This document shows positions 27,027-35,440 of a DNA stretch of 64,000 nt, piece by piece; positions within the stretch are counted from its first letter, which is position 1; every line of letters begins with the position of its first letter. Origin of the DNA: Xaviernesmea oryzae. GTDB taxonomy: Bacteria; Pseudomonadota; Alphaproteobacteria; Rhizobiales; Rhizobiaceae. The notes under the pieces were generated by a model. The model did no database searches and was not told where the DNA came from. It saw only the letters and a program-made list of their open reading frames with translations. The position numbers and the translations under genes are program-made. Location of the stretch: the NCBI RefSeq assembly GCF_900177415.1, contig NZ_FXAF01000008.1, positions 1 to 64,000 on the forward strand. The letters run 5' to 3'.

Positions 27027-27686
27027 TTGGAGATCCGCGTTCGGCGCACCGGAATGCTGCGTGTTGCCGCGCTACCGGCCTTGGCAAATGGATTCCTTCC
27101 GCGCTTTGCCGGACATTTTCTGACCGAGAGGCCAAACCTGAACTTCGCGCTTGTCGGGGTCATCTCACCCATCGTCATCGACTGGGTCGTAAACCTCCAA
27201 TGCGATCTCGGCTTTGCGGAGGCGCCCATGGCCCATTCCGGCCTGCCGACCATTCGCATGCCGGTGCTGCCGCGTGTGGCCATAATGCCGGAAGGGCATC
27301 GCCTTTGTTCGAAAACGGTCCTTCGTCCACGCGACTTTGAGTGCGAGACATTCATCTCTTTGACGCCCGGGAGTGTCAGCCGGTATCTGATTGACGATGT
27401 TTTTGCCAAGCATAGTGTCAGGCGCGATCTCAGGATCGAAACGACCTTATCGGAAATCATGTGCGGAATGGTCTCGTCCGGTCTTGGCGTGTCGATCTGC
27501 GACCCCTTCACAGCCAGAGAATTCGTATCGCGCGGCGTCGTGTCCAAGCGCTTCGTGCCCCATATAGACTTCGAGTTTGCGGCGGTTTTTCCTCCCCAGC
27601 GCGGCCCCTCCGCCGTCGCAGAGGAATTTGTGGCCGCATTCGCCGAACATGTGCGGGCAAACGCGGAAGGTGATGCAACCTTTTAA
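27027..27686 (+). pseudogene. LysR-family regulator lacking its HTH domain
   Basis: 219 residues correspond to the effector domain of a LysR regulator: LRVAALPALANGFLPRF, ISPIVIDWV, CDLGFAEAPM, MPEGHRL and GMVSSGLGVSICDPF. The N-terminal winged helix that should precede TGMLRVA is missing, and the DNA upstream belongs to the preceding degraded gene. It is therefore a truncated relic; the first Met (27027) is only the first in-frame start. Confidence 0.7.
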
Positions 27687-27907
27687 GCGACGATGAAAAA
27701 TGAGCGCAATATAGGGTGGAAACCGACTAAGTGTCGCCGGAAAGCCGCTGGTGATCGATGAGGTCTATCCGCTCCCAGAGGTCAAGTAGGATGTCCCTCG
27801 CCCCGGAAGACATTCCCCTGAGCCGACTTCCGATAGTCGCTCTGAACGTCTGACAGAGGAGGATCTCCCTGGGATCAAGGACGACGCAAATATCTTAAGC
27901 AAGCGGG
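27687..27907. other. Intergenic upstream of manganese catalase
   Basis: About 220 bases with no recognisable gene; its right edge leads into the candidate stress promoter at 27908. Confidence 0.4.
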
Positions 27908-27932
27908 GGAACTCTCGTCACGACTGAGGGTT
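27908..27932 (+). promoter_or_regulatory. Candidate EcfG-type promoter of Mn-catalase
   Basis: GGAAC (27908-27912), 16 bases, then GGTT (27929-27932). The alphaproteobacterial general-stress sigma factor EcfG recognises GGAAC-N16/17-CGTT; one base differs. It lies 35 bases before the catalase ATG. The same GGAAC-N16-xGTT layout precedes the DUF6894 gene. Confidence 0.4.
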
Positions 27933-27966
27933 GGGGCGATACCTCAGGTCAGAAGGAGCTCCCGAA

Positions 27967-28893
27967 ATGTTCATGCGCGTCGATCAATTGCAGGCAGAGT
28001 TGCCCGCGCCGAAGGCCGCCGATCCCAACGCTGCCGCCGCCCTTCAGGAGCTGCTTGGCGGCAAATACGGCGAGATGTCGACTCTCGGCAACTACATGTT
28101 CCAATCGTTTAACTTTCGCTCTAAGTCTAAGTTGAGACCCTTTTACAGTCTGGTTGCCAGCATCACGGCGGAAGAGCTTGGCCATGTCGAACTGGTCAGC
28201 AACGGCGTGGCGATGCTTGCGAACGGCCCTGATAAACCCGATGGAGATACAGGCGACGGTGGCGACATTTCAGGAGCGCCCTTCGAGGACATGAAGGACA
28301 TCCGACTCGCAGCGAGCTTCCTGTCAGGTGGCGGTGGCGCCATGCCGATCAACAGTAATGGCGCCCCCTGGAATAACGACTTCATTACCACGACCGGCAA
28401 TGTCGTTCTTGACCTCCTGCACAACTTCCACCTCGAATGCGGCGCGCGTCTCCACAAGCTCCGGGTCTATGAGACCGTAACCGATCCGACCGGGCGGGAA
28501 GTCTGTGGCTACCTGCTTGTGCGCGGTTCCGTTCATGCGCACGCCTACGCCCTCGCGCTGAAGAAGATTACCGGCGTCGAGATCGAGAGGTTCCTGCCCT
28601 GCCCAAACATTCCTCTCGCCAACATCCCGGAATGCCAGAAGTACCTGGACGAGGGATCGCACCGTCGTCTCTATACCTGGAGCCCAAACGACTACAAGGA
28701 GATCGCGGGCATCTGGAGCAACGACGAGGTCGCTCTTCCCGGTGATCCGCCCGGTGAGTTGGAGGTCGTCGACGGCATGCCGGATGGAGGTAAGATCCAC
28801 CAGCTTGTCGGCGTACCGTCTGCCTTCACGCCGGATTACGCTCCCGAGGAGATGTTCGAGATAGCCGAGAAGCTATACAAGAAGTCACGCTGA
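27967..28893 (+). CDS. Manganese catalase
   Basis: This 308-aa non-haem catalase decomposes hydrogen peroxide with a dimanganese centre on a ferritin-like four-helix bundle. The metal-binding helices are readable: YSLVASITAEELGHVELV carries Glu and His ligands, and NFHLECGARLHKLRVYE and the HAHAYALAL helix carry the second set. Start ATG 27967 is chosen for AAGGAG at 27953-27958, eight bases upstream. A candidate EcfG promoter precedes it. Cytosolic, no signal peptide. Fits a stationary-phase or desiccation stress role. Confidence 0.93.
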   Translation: MFMRVDQLQAELPAPKAADPNAAAALQELLGGKYGEMSTLGNYMFQSFNFRSKSKLRPFYSLVASITAEELGHVELVSNGVAMLANGPDKPDGDTGDGGDISGAPFEDMKDIRLAASFLSGGGGAMPINSNGAPWNNDFITTTGNVVLDLLHNFHLECGARLHKLRVYETVTDPTGREVCGYLLVRGSVHAHAYALALKKITGVEIERFLPCPNIPLANIPECQKYLDEGSHRRLYTWSPNDYKEIAGIWSNDEVALPGDPPGELEVVDGMPDGGKIHQLVGVPSAFTPDYAPEEMFEIAEKLYKKSR

Positions 28894-28984
28894 CCACCGT
28901 CGGCAGCCCGCTTTCGGTCTATCAGCGAACTTACTGATGGGGTATTCTGAAGCCCCTCGTCTGAGATCTGCGATGTGAGGCGCG

Positions 28985-29101
28985 ATGCACCGGCTGCCAA
29001 GTTGGACCTTGATCGCGTTTATCTCAGCGCTGATCGTGCTTCAGGTCGTCAGCATGGTCATGCATTTCCTTTTGGGCGAGGCCAGTGAGGGCGCTCGATG
29101 A
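28985..29101 (+). CDS. Possible 38-aa single-helix membrane protein
   Basis: MHRLPSWTLIAFISALIVLQ opens a peptide with one hydrophobic helix and a GEASEGAR tail. GTGAGG upstream (about 28975) could serve as ribosome site. One of several tiny membrane peptides in this zone. Confidence 0.35.
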   Translation: MHRLPSWTLIAFISALIVLQVVSMVMHFLLGEASEGAR

Positions 29102-29432
29102 GCGCCTTACCTTCCCGCCGGCCAATCTCGGGCTGAATGCGAAGCTCCTCACGACGACCGAGCTCCTGTCCCATGTGTTCGACGGACCGGGTCAGGGTCC
29201 TCTCCGATCTGCACCTCGTTTCGGCGGTATGCGCTTCTACTGCTGCCATCGCCTTGTTGAGTGCCGCCGGATCCACGATGACCGCGGCTACCTAGGGCGC
29301 AGAAGACGTGGCTGGAGAGGCCTGCTACCCCTGCCAGAGGCCGCGATGCACAGCACCGCGAACGGCTGAGTGTGGAGGAAACGCATTGGCGACCTCGTCC
29401 GTTGTGTTACGATGAATTTCGGAGGCACGGCG
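29102..29432. other. Intergenic, no gene recognised
   Basis: 330 bases with overlapping short frames on both strands and none I can support. A weak GAAAC-N17-CGTT stress-promoter-like pair (29378-29403) lies 30 bases before the Cys-rich gene. Confidence 0.35.
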
Positions 29433-29636
29433 ATGCCGCATTGCATGGGCTGCAAAGATACTGGCTGGGTGTGCGAGGCTCACCCGAACAAGCCGTGGAG
29501 CGGACCGGGCGCATGTCTATGTGGTGCACCGGGCATGCCGTGCCCCACCTGCTGCAAAGAAGTCGCGGACGAGTGCCCGCCCAATGTTCGCGGCGCCTTC
29601 GGATCGGTGGCGCGCGTAAGCGGGAAGGTAAACTAA
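29433..29636 (+). CDS. Cys-rich zinc-ribbon-like small protein
   Basis: This 67-aa protein is dominated by paired cysteines: CMGCKDTGWVCEAHP, ACLCGAPGMPCPTCC, then ECPPNVRG. The pattern suggests a zinc-knuckle fold; similar short proteins occur in Rhizobiaceae without known function. ATG 29433 is preferred over upstream ATG 29412 because GGAGG (29421-29425) sits seven bases before it. A degraded second copy of its C-terminus is at 32372-32428. Confidence 0.6.
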   Translation: MPHCMGCKDTGWVCEAHPNKPWSGPGACLCGAPGMPCPTCCKEVADECPPNVRGAFGSVARVSGKVN

Positions 29637-30100
29637 CTCTTATTTTAGATATGCAAGAAATTGCATGGTCGGGGAACGCAATCGGAACGGCTCACAAACC
29701 GAAGGCGAACCGGACTTTCGAAATCACGGCGCATCGCCCGAAAACGGGAACAATAGCGGCAAGCCGCTGTTCGATGTAAGCCGCGAGAGTGTTGTTCTTC
29801 CCCAGGATAAATGCCCTCCACTCCCGCAGCTCTCGCGGCACCTCATTCCGTTCTGCCCCCCCCTAAAATCGGGGGTTGATTTGCGGTCTCACCGAAGCAT
29901 TTCTTTGCGCGGCACCGGCGTAGCGGACGTTGGGCCCCGGGGCGGTCGGGGCTTGTGTGGAGGCTCCGGCCGCCTTTGGGTTGCGGTTGATTCTGCCGTT
30001 AACCGCCCTACATCCCAAACATCGTCGGCAACCGAATTCGTAGGCGCTGACGGCTGAGGGTTACTACGTGCTCCCGCCTGCAATGCTGGGGAGGAGCGCG
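29637..30100. other. Intergenic upstream of the Crp/Fnr gene
   Basis: About 460 bases. A 130-codon frame exists but has no recognisable content. Part of this stretch (29637-29660 and about 29950-30000) resembles DNA at 32430-32460 and 32645-32690, consistent with a duplicated segment. Confidence 0.4.
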
Positions 30101-30856
30101 ATGTTCCAGGACCATTCGCTTTCCGTTCAAAACTACCTTCTTCGCCTGCTTCCACCGGAAGAACTCGGCATGTTCAGTCTTCAACTGAAGCCGATCGACC
30201 TGCCAAAGGACTTCCTGATCGCACCGGCAGGCGGCGCCATCGAGCATGTCTATTTTCCCGATTCAGGGATCGGTTCGGTCGTGGCGGTCTCCCCCGAGGG
30301 CAACAAGGTGGAAGCCGGTCTGTTTGGTCGAGACGGCTTTTCTCCCGTCCAGGCCGCCGTCGGCTCGAACGTCAGTCCGCATGAAATCGTCATGCAAGTG
30401 GCAGGTGCCGGCCGTCGAATTCCGATTGCCGCCTTTTGTGTAGCGATGGATGAGAGCCCCAGGTTTACCAAGATCCTCTCCCGCTACACCCAAGCTTTGG
30501 CAATTCAGGCGACCTTCACTGCCCTGTCCAACGCGACCCACAGCGCGGATGAACGGCTGGCTCGCTGGTTGTTGATGTGTCACGACAGGATCGACGGAGA
30601 TGAATTGAATCTCACGCACGAATATATCGCCCTCTTGCTTGCGGTTCGGCGGCCAACCGTGACGACATCGCTTCATGTGCTTGAGGGCAACCGCTTCATC
30701 TATTCCGAACGTGGTCACATAACGATCAGGAACAGGGCAGCTCTCGAAGAGTTCGCGCGCGACGCCTATGGAAAACCGGAAGACGAGTACAGAAGGCTGC
30801 TTGGCGAAGTCCGCAAGGGCCGCCCTTCCAATGTGGTCCCGCTCACCGGATGCTAA
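30101..30856 (+). CDS. Crp/Fnr-family transcriptional regulator
   Basis: About 251 aa from ATG 30101, behind GGGAGGAG. The N-terminal half is a cNMP-binding-like beta barrel (DFLIAPAGGAIEHVYFPDSG, GLFGRDGF). The C-terminal half is a winged helix of the Crp group (LTHEYIALLLAVRRPTVTTS as recognition region, then LEGNRFIYSERGHI). The ERLARWLL segment at the dimer helix is typical of rhizobial members. Effector unknown; no Fnr-type cysteine cluster is visible, so oxygen sensing is unlikely. Alternative start GTG 30068. Neighbouring stress genes suggest it may govern them. Confidence 0.85.
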   Translation: MFQDHSLSVQNYLLRLLPPEELGMFSLQLKPIDLPKDFLIAPAGGAIEHVYFPDSGIGSVVAVSPEGNKVEAGLFGRDGFSPVQAAVGSNVSPHEIVMQVAGAGRRIPIAAFCVAMDESPRFTKILSRYTQALAIQATFTALSNATHSADERLARWLLMCHDRIDGDELNLTHEYIALLLAVRRPTVTTSLHVLEGNRFIYSERGHITIRNRAALEEFARDAYGKPEDEYRRLLGEVRKGRPSNVVPLTGC

Positions 30857-31037
30857 ACGTTGGTCCTCGCGCCCGATGTCACCATCCACTGCATCGGGAA
30901 CATCTGTGGGCGCCTGGGTAGAGCGGCTTCCGACGCCATGAGGCGCCGCGTTGGTTTCTTCACCGCGCCTAAAACCCAGGTTCTGAGCCAACTGGATGGC
31001 GGGCATCATGGAGTTGCCCCCAAAAGACCGGACGTGC

Positions 31038-31868
31038 TCAGGTTTGAGATTGCGAGCTGATGAACTCGCGGGGTGATTGATATCCTAATGCCTTATGCGG
31101 GTGAAGATCGTTGTAATGATCAAACCAGAAGGGCAGTTGTGCGATGACGGTTTCGGCATCCGGAGTTGGGTTTACCGAGACGTAATCGCGCTTGAATGTT
31201 TTGACAAAGGCCTCCGCCATCCCGTTCGACTGCGGGCTGCGCAGCGGCGTCGAGCACGGCTGCATGCCGATGTCGCGGAGCAAGGATTTTGTGTCCCTGG
31301 CGATGAAGCAGGAGCCGTTGTCGGTGAGCCATTCGATAGGCTGCGGCAACATGTTGATGCGGCCAAAGCGGTTCTCGACAGCCGTGATCACGAGGTCCTG
31401 CACATCCTGGCTCTTGATGCCTTCCGTGGTGGCGATATGGGCGATTGCCTCCCGGTCGCAGCAATCGAGAGCGAAGGCAACACGGACCTTCTCCTTGTTG
31501 TCGCAGCCGATCTCGAAGCCATCGGAGCACCATCTGGTGTTCGAGCGGGCGACGGCGACCTGGCCCTCGTGAAGACGATCATCGACGGCTCCGGCATGTC
31601 GCACGAGCAGTAGATGGTGCAACTTCATGACCCGATAGACGCGCTTGGCATTGGGCCATGACTTGCCCTGTTTTCGGGCATTCCTGCGCAGGATGGCATG
31701 GACCCGGCGATAGCCGTAGGTGGGCATGTCGGCGATGACGGCCTTGATATCTTCCACCAGCTCCCGATCCGGGAGTGGCGGGCGTCCTCTGGCTCTGGAA
31801 GGGGAACCTGTGGCACGGGCAGCGATATTCGACCGGGCGACACCCAAGGTCTCGCAGACGGTCTTCAT
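31038..31868 (-). CDS. IS3-family transposase OrfB (integrase core)
   Basis: 276-aa integrase-core protein, normally produced as an OrfAB fusion by frameshifting. The HTH_21 part reads MPTYGYRRVHAILRR. The catalytic residues are in RWCSDGFEIGCDN (D), LTDNGSCF (D) and SPQSNGMAEAFVKTFK (E). The tail is the usual LHPHKALGYQSPREF. Its ATG overlaps the orfA stop as ATGA, and a T-rich TTTTTGAAATGA stretch just upstream could promote slippage. Intact, so the element may be active. Confidence 0.93.
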   Translation of the reverse strand: MKTVCETLGVARSNIAARATGSPSRARGRPPLPDRELVEDIKAVIADMPTYGYRRVHAILRRNARKQGKSWPNAKRVYRVMKLHHLLLVRHAGAVDDRLHEGQVAVARSNTRWCSDGFEIGCDNKEKVRVAFALDCCDREAIAHIATTEGIKSQDVQDLVITAVENRFGRINMLPQPIEWLTDNGSCFIARDTKSLLRDIGMQPCSTPLRSPQSNGMAEAFVKTFKRDYVSVNPTPDAETVIAQLPFWFDHYNDLHPHKALGYQSPREFISSQSQT

Positions 31869-32281
31869 TTCAAAAAGTCCTTCGGAAGAGAGAGCGAACG
31901 CAACATCTGTTTTTTTGGGCCGGTGGCGATTTCGAGGGCTTCCTTGAGGATTTCGCCTTCCATCGTCTTCTTGCCCAACAGGCGCTGCAACTCCTTCACC
32001 TGGGCCTGAAGCGCCCGGTATGCGGAAGCCGGAACGACCTCCTCCTCGGCGGCCGTCGCCGTCAGCGCCCCTTGAGACGCCAGCTTGCGCCAGGCGAACA
32101 ACTGGTTCGGCTGAATGCCGTGCCGCCGCGCGACGATGCTGACCGTCGCATCCACCTCGTAGGTCTCTTGAATGATGGCCAGCTTCTCCGCCGTGCTCCA
32201 GCGTCGTCGCCGTTCCGGACCCGAAAGGACTTCCATCTTAAAGTTGCTACTAGTCATATTACCAACATTACTCCTACCCAC
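31865..32281 (-). CDS. IS3-family OrfA (DNA-binding)
   Basis: 138-aa OrfA with an N-terminal helix-turn-helix (RRWSTAEKLAIIQETYE, VSIVARRHGIQPNQLFAWRK) and a leucine-zipper-like ALQAQVKELQRLLGKK that mediates multimerisation, ending MLRSLSLPKDFLK at the orfB overlap. Start ATG near 32281; an internal ATG at 32257 (MTSSNFKME) may be the true one. Confidence 0.9.
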   Translation of the reverse strand: MGRSNVGNMTSSNFKMEVLSGPERRRRWSTAEKLAIIQETYEVDATVSIVARRHGIQPNQLFAWRKLASQGALTATAAEEEVVPASAYRALQAQVKELQRLLGKKTMEGEILKEALEIATGPKKQMLRSLSLPKDFLK

Positions 32282-32371
32282 TTAGCTAAGTGGGGGAGCA
32301 TGTCCGGACCTTTCGGGGGCTAATTCACATCAACGCCCCTCCCTGGGCCAAGCACACCCCTCGTAGGCCCA

Positions 32372-32428
32372 GATGTGCGCGGCGTCTTCCGATCTGTGAA
32401 GCGCGTAGCCAAGAAGAAGGTTAATTAG
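32372..32428 (+). pseudogene. Degraded second copy of the Cys-rich gene (3' end)
   Basis: DVRGVFRSVKRVAKKKVN followed by TAG aligns with the last 17 residues of the Cys-rich protein at 29433-29636 (NVRGAFGSVARVSGKVN). Similarity continues past the stop into the T-rich ATTTTAGATA stretch. The 5' part is lost at the IS element edge. Confidence 0.65.
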
Positions 32429-32745
32429 CTTCATTTTAGATAGGCAATCGGATCGGAGCGGATCGCAAAGCGAGTGCGATCGAGCGGGGTTTTGACGTAG
32501 ATCAACGACACCGCATCATTCGCCCCAAACAATGTGTGCCACCTGTCATCGCCCAATCAGCACAGGGGGTTGGGTGATCTTGAGCGGTCGGAGCGCGAAT
32601 GCTCTGACCGCTCTTGCGCCGCAGCCACAGGGCTCTCATCGGCCGGGGGCTAGTTTGGAGGTCCGGGCCGCTTTGGTTGTCGTCGGGAGATGCATTGCCC
32701 TTGGGACTTCCTCCCCTAGATCTCGATCAACTGGGAGGTAAGGAA

Positions 32746-32886
32746 ATGGAAGTTCAGGCATCCACTGCGACCCCGTGTCTGGGAGAGCAGACCGCTATAA
32801 CACCCTATGTGATGGCGTCAGGCGTCGGGCTTCTACTTGCCGTCGGCCTATTTCTTCTACTCGCTGCATGGAGAGCAAGAAGCTAA
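32746..32886 (+). CDS. Small single-helix membrane protein (46 aa)
   Basis: ATG 32746 follows GGGAGGTAAGGAA, a very good ribosome site. The product has a polar 20-residue head with one Cys (CLGEQ), one strong helix (MASGVGLLLAVGLFLLLAAW) and a basic RARS end. Membrane micropeptide of unknown role; the basic end should stay in the cytoplasm. Confidence 0.5.
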   Translation: MEVQASTATPCLGEQTAITPYVMASGVGLLLAVGLFLLLAAWRARS

Positions 32887-33014
32887 TCACCGCCCCCTCC
32901 ACAAGCAGATCTCATTCCTCGCTCATCCAGACGTCCGGGTCGCGGCTCCCGCCACCGTGCGATCGATACGCCTCGTCAAGTGAGCCGATGACAATAACGT
33001 CTTGGAATCCGCCG

Positions 33015-33039
33015 GGAACAGAGGAAGAGGTTCGAAGTT
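33015..33039 (+). promoter_or_regulatory. Candidate EcfG-type promoter of DUF6894 gene
   Basis: GGAAC (33015-33019), 16 bases, AGTT (33036-33039), 28 bases before the ATG at 33067. One mismatch to GGAAC-N16/17-CGTT. Same layout as the element before the catalase gene. Confidence 0.35.
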
Positions 33040-33066
33040 CGTATCTGGAACTTTGATGGAGAAGGT

Positions 33067-33303
33067 ATGCCCAAGTACTATTTTCATGTTCGCAAAGACG
33101 GCGTCGTTGAGCAAGATCCTGAAGGAGCAGAATTCGCCACCATCGATCAAGCGCATGCCGAAGCCACTCAAGCAGCCCGGGAGATTGTAGCTGAGATGAT
33201 TGTGGCTGGTGCCGTCGTAGACGGGCATACCTTTGTGATTGCTAACGAGGATGGGGCCGTCGTCTCCGAAATCCCCTTCAAATCCGTATTGCGTCTTGAA
33301 TAA
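33067..33303 (+). CDS. DUF6894-type small protein
   Basis: This 78-aa soluble protein of a family frequent in rhizobia starts PKYYFHVRKDGVVEQDPEG, has an alanine-rich middle helix (AHAEATQAAREIVAEM), and closes FVIANEDGAVVSEIPF. Members are often controlled by the general stress response; function unknown. AAGG lies just upstream of the ATG, and a candidate EcfG promoter precedes it. Confidence 0.75.
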   Translation: MPKYYFHVRKDGVVEQDPEGAEFATIDQAHAEATQAAREIVAEMIVAGAVVDGHTFVIANEDGAVVSEIPFKSVLRLE

Positions 33304-33516
33304 TCGGAGCGGAAACATGGTACTTCTGCCACATCCAACTACCTCTTTTGGATGAGTTGAAGCGCATATACGGTTGCGTAATATCTGGCCCGCTCCTTTA
33401 GGTCGCAACGATCGATTTCCTGTTGGAGGGGGTCCAGCACAAGGATGTGGCCTGCGCGGTGGGGTGACTGCGCGGGCCACTCAAGACGGGACACGCAGCC
33501 TTGGAGCGCCGCAATC

Positions 33517-33615
33517 ATGAGAGCATCAGGAGCACGCGAATTCATCCTCAGCGTCGGTCTCTTCTTGCTGATCGTTGTCGGAATAGTTGCTGCCGTCGAG
33601 TGGATGATCGCATGA
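33517..33615 (+). CDS. Small single-helix membrane protein (32 aa)
   Basis: MRASGAREF then ILSVGLFLLIVVGIVAAVEW and MIA. One transmembrane helix with a basic head. GGAG at 33503-33506 is about ten bases from the ATG. The opposite strand carries a 68-codon frame (33339-33545) that overlaps the head; only one is likely to be real. Confidence 0.4.
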   Translation: MRASGAREFILSVGLFLLIVVGIVAAVEWMIA

Positions 33616-33817
33616 TCCTTCCGCGCGAATGATGTCGTAAGGACGGCTTAACGCTAAGCTGACAGCCTAAAGTTGCAGGAATGAACTATGAGCGACCAGT
33701 TGCCGGCCGACTGACCAGCCAAACATTATGCCAGCGCATCACCGGATTTTGTGGATCCTCGGGCGAGAAGTAGATGCGGACGGTCGCGTATGCTTCCGTT
33801 TCTCATGTTCCGATGCA
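33616..33817. other. Intergenic, no gene recognised
   Basis: About 200 bases between the micropeptide and the end of the leftward 540-aa gene; no convincing terminator seen. Confidence 0.35.
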
Positions 33818-35440
33818 CTATCGGGCGCTTAGTCGGAAGTCGAAGATATAGCGGCCGGAGACGTGAGGATGGTCCGTCAGCTGAGTGTCGTAGCGCAAGC
33901 CTTCTCGCAGCACTACACTCTGCAACTGATCATATATCCGGCGCTGTCCTTCCCGGCCGAAAGCGCCTTCGAACATGTCGCGGGTTACCGTTCCGTTACG
34001 TTGCAAAAGCCCACGCAGCCGGCGTCGGAATTCTCCGTCCGGCTCCAGCGCACGCAAATCGTCCAGGCTGAACCCGTTCGCGTCGGTCAGGCAGTATCCA
34101 ATGCCGCGCTCGCCGAGCTGGCTGGCCGCGGCCTCCGCCTTGGCGAGCGTCGTCCGGTCCGCCAACTGCGGCCTTGCCTTGACCTCTATGACGAAATAGA
34201 GATCGGTATCAGTCCTGACCAGCAGATCGGGGATGTAGATGCGGTTCCTGCCGTCGAGCCGGTAGGCGATCTTTACAGGCTGCTCGGTAAATTCGGTGAC
34301 GATCGTGCCGATATCCAGCGCCCGGATCAACCGCTTTTCTCCGCGGCTGTCAAAACTGACAAGACGCTGAAGCGTCTTGGAATAGTAAGGCCGTTCGTAT
34401 CTGCAATCCCGCAGCGGAGGAAGCCCGGCGAGATCGATCGACCGCCCGGTCAGCCGGTTCGGCCACACGGCATTCTTCAATATGCCGAGAACAAAGTCGT
34501 CCGCTCCCCGTGCCCGCTCCGATATGCCGTCACTCGCCTCGTACCGGCGCCTGTCGGACGCCTCCGTGCGCCTCATGCCCAGCAGGGAAGGCATGGCCTG
34601 CTCGACCAACCTGCGGGCTTCTTTTGGAGGAACGCCGCTGCACCCGAGAAAGGCCATGAACATGAACTCGATGAACGTCGTGCGGCAATCTTGCCTGGCG
34701 AGTTCGGCTCCGAACCAGGACAGGGGCGCATGCGCCTGGTCGCCGGGTACAGCACTCTCCACCTCTTTCAAGACCTGTGCCGTAAGGCTGCCCTTGCGCT
34801 GGACACGCCCGGCCAGCCGCCGCAATGCCTTGGTCTGAACCTGCCGGATGCGCTCCCTGGTGACGCCATATTTGTGGCCCAGCTCTTCCAGCGTTGCAGC
34901 CGGGTGAAAATCGTCTGCGGGGGTGAGGCGAGCGAAAACGATATCGATTGCGCGTTCCGTCAAGGTGTCAGGCTGGCGGCCTTTCGACAGCAGAGCATGC
35001 GTGTCATGGCGCAACGCATGCCAAAGTTGCTCGATCCAGTCTCCGTCCCGGGGAAAATTCGGCGGCCAGACGGTGGATTCCACCGAGGGCGCGGTCGTTG
35101 TCGAGTGCTCCCGGCGCGTTCCACCCGCCGCGCGCAGTACGCTGGAAGCACGGCGCCTTGGGCGGAGGCTCGATGATGGCGTGCCCGGCTGGACCTTTCC
35201 CTCGTCTTTTGGTTCCTGCTCTCCCTTGGAACGCAGGGCGGACCGGAATTCCGGCAGAGGCGTGATCAGCGTCCCGGCTTCATCCCTCAGTCCCATGTGC
35301 TTCTGGCGCGCTCTGATGGCACCGGTCGTGCGATCATGCGCCGCCGCAATGTCGGCAATGGGCATGCCCTCGCCCGTTTCGTGATAGAGGCGCCTTTCCT
35401 CTTCAATCGTCCATGGAGCACCGGCACTGGTGGGGAGCAT
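33818..35440 (-). CDS. SANT-like HTH + sigma-70 region 4 + TnsA-like endonuclease fusion
   Basis: 540 aa with three readable parts. Residues 9-51 (WTIEEERRLYHE, IADIAAAHDRTTGAIRARQK) form a SANT/Myb-like or HTH segment. Residues about 183-210 (LEELGHKYGVTRERIRQVQT) are a sigma-70 region 4 helix-turn-helix. Residues about 360-460 match the TnsA N-terminal endonuclease layout: a Glu in SRGEKRLIRALD (E368), a QP turn, YIPDLLV (D405) and VIEVKARPQ (E419, K421), i.e. the E-D-x-K set of PD-(D/E)XK nucleases. There is no transposase, TnsC or sigma regions 2/3 nearby. A DNA-binding nuclease with a role in defence or mobility is an inference. Start at ATG 35440, behind GGAGGAACC on the minus strand. 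Confidence 0.75.
   Translation of the reverse strand: MLPTSAGAPWTIEEERRLYHETGEGMPIADIAAAHDRTTGAIRARQKHMGLRDEAGTLITPLPEFRSALRSKGEQEPKDEGKVQPGTPSSSLRPRRRASSVLRAAGGTRREHSTTTAPSVESTVWPPNFPRDGDWIEQLWHALRHDTHALLSKGRQPDTLTERAIDIVFARLTPADDFHPAATLEELGHKYGVTRERIRQVQTKALRRLAGRVQRKGSLTAQVLKEVESAVPGDQAHAPLSWFGAELARQDCRTTFIEFMFMAFLGCSGVPPKEARRLVEQAMPSLLGMRRTEASDRRRYEASDGISERARGADDFVLGILKNAVWPNRLTGRSIDLAGLPPLRDCRYERPYYSKTLQRLVSFDSRGEKRLIRALDIGTIVTEFTEQPVKIAYRLDGRNRIYIPDLLVRTDTDLYFVIEVKARPQLADRTTLAKAEAAASQLGERGIGYCLTDANGFSLDDLRALEPDGEFRRRLRGLLQRNGTVTRDMFEGAFGREGQRRIYDQLQSVVLREGLRYDTQLTDHPHVSGRYIFDFRLSAR

Larger units (their letters stand above)
31015..32322 (-). mobile_element. IS3-family (IS2-group) insertion sequence
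   Basis: Imperfect inverted ends: GCCCCCAAAAGACCGGACGTG on the left side versus GCCCCCGAAAGGTCCGGACA when the right side is read in reverse, with a one-base gap. Between them are orfA and orfB in the usual overlapping arrangement, both intact. I could not find a matching target duplication, so the flanks may have rearranged. The right flank enters a degraded copy of the Cys-rich gene. Confidence 0.88.

Noticed and set aside
33339..33545. 68-aa leftward frame ending ALQLIQKR
   Set aside because: Looks partly protein-like but has no ribosome site and overlaps a better-supported small membrane peptide start.
33863..35176. 437-codon rightward frame
   Set aside because: Shadow of the 540-aa SANT/sigma/TnsA-like gene on the other strand.
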